From: Chlamydiota bacterium
Lineage (GTDB): Bacteria > Chlamydiota > Chlamydiia > Chlamydiales > SM23-39
Assembly: GCA_027459365.1 (NCBI GenBank)
Contig: DAIDIM010000035.1
Coordinates: 1 to 5,557 of the forward strand
DNA length: 5,557 nucleotides
Direction: 5' to 3'
In this document: positions 5,449 through 5,557 of the stretch, in pieces
Position numbering within the stretch: position 1 is the stretch's first letter
Layout of the letters: each line of letters begins with the position of its first letter
Made by a program: the position numbers and the translations under genes
The notes under the pieces: generated by a model
Databases searched by the model: none
What the model saw: only the letters and a program-made list of their open reading frames with translations
Told to the model about the DNA's origin: nothing

Positions 5449-5557
5449 TATTAATTGCTATTAATTAAAACTCTATTGATTAATAATTGATATTTATGAA
5501 ATAATAGTTACTAAAGAACAACAAACGCTTCAAAGAAGCATAATTTGGCTAAAACAG

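Noticed and set aside
5527..5539. Hairpin GCTTC-AAA-GAAGC at the right edge
   Set aside because: A five-pair stem with a T-rich minus-strand tail could end an upstream gene, but no gene is visible to the right and the stem is short.

Overview
The window looks like chromosomal DNA from a member of the Chlamydiae, most likely an amoeba-associated 'environmental' (Parachlamydiales-type) lineage. The anchor is a minus-strand trio with the size, order and motifs of chlamydial type III secretion (T3SS) genes sctO, sctP and sctQ (Chlamydia CT670, CT671, CT672; CdsO, CdsP, CdsQ). The proteins are clearly diverged from Chlamydia, and the flanking genes are not the ones found there. No species can be named from sequence alone.

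Layout, right to left, because every supported gene is on the minus strand. (1) 5398-5557 is an A+T-rich promoter region. (2) 5397-4324 encodes an unrecognised 357-residue protein. Its N-terminal half is Ser/Thr/Asn/Pro-rich and its C-terminal half is charged and helical, and a hairpin terminator follows it. (3) 4245-3997 is a 249-bp non-coding palindromic element with near-perfect terminal inverted repeats and nested internal palindromes. It looks like a MITE and sits 13 bp upstream of sctO. (4) 3983-1178 is sctO-sctP-sctQ, each pair joined by a 4-nt stop/start overlap (ATGA, then GTGA). (5) 1177-1048 is A+T-rich, with a good sigma-70-type promoter. (6) 1047-292 encodes an unrecognised 251-residue protein with three ~42-44-residue repeats. 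(7) 291-1 has no gene but holds a GCAAAG-type repeat patch and a long imperfect palindrome.

How the genes fit together: SctO is the stalk of the export ATPase, SctP the needle-length ruler and substrate-specificity switch, and SctQ the cytosolic sorting platform. All three act at the cytoplasmic face of the injectisome. A well-placed internal start in sctQ could give a 90-residue C-terminal SctQ, as in other T3SSs. The two unknown proteins have own promoters and low-complexity or repeat architectures. They could be secreted substrates, but this is inferred only from location and composition.

The points most worth following up are the MITE-like element occupying the operon's 5' region, the internal sctQ start, the long lysine/glutamate-rich ruler region of SctP, and two ubiquitin-interacting-motif-like stretches in the 357-residue protein.
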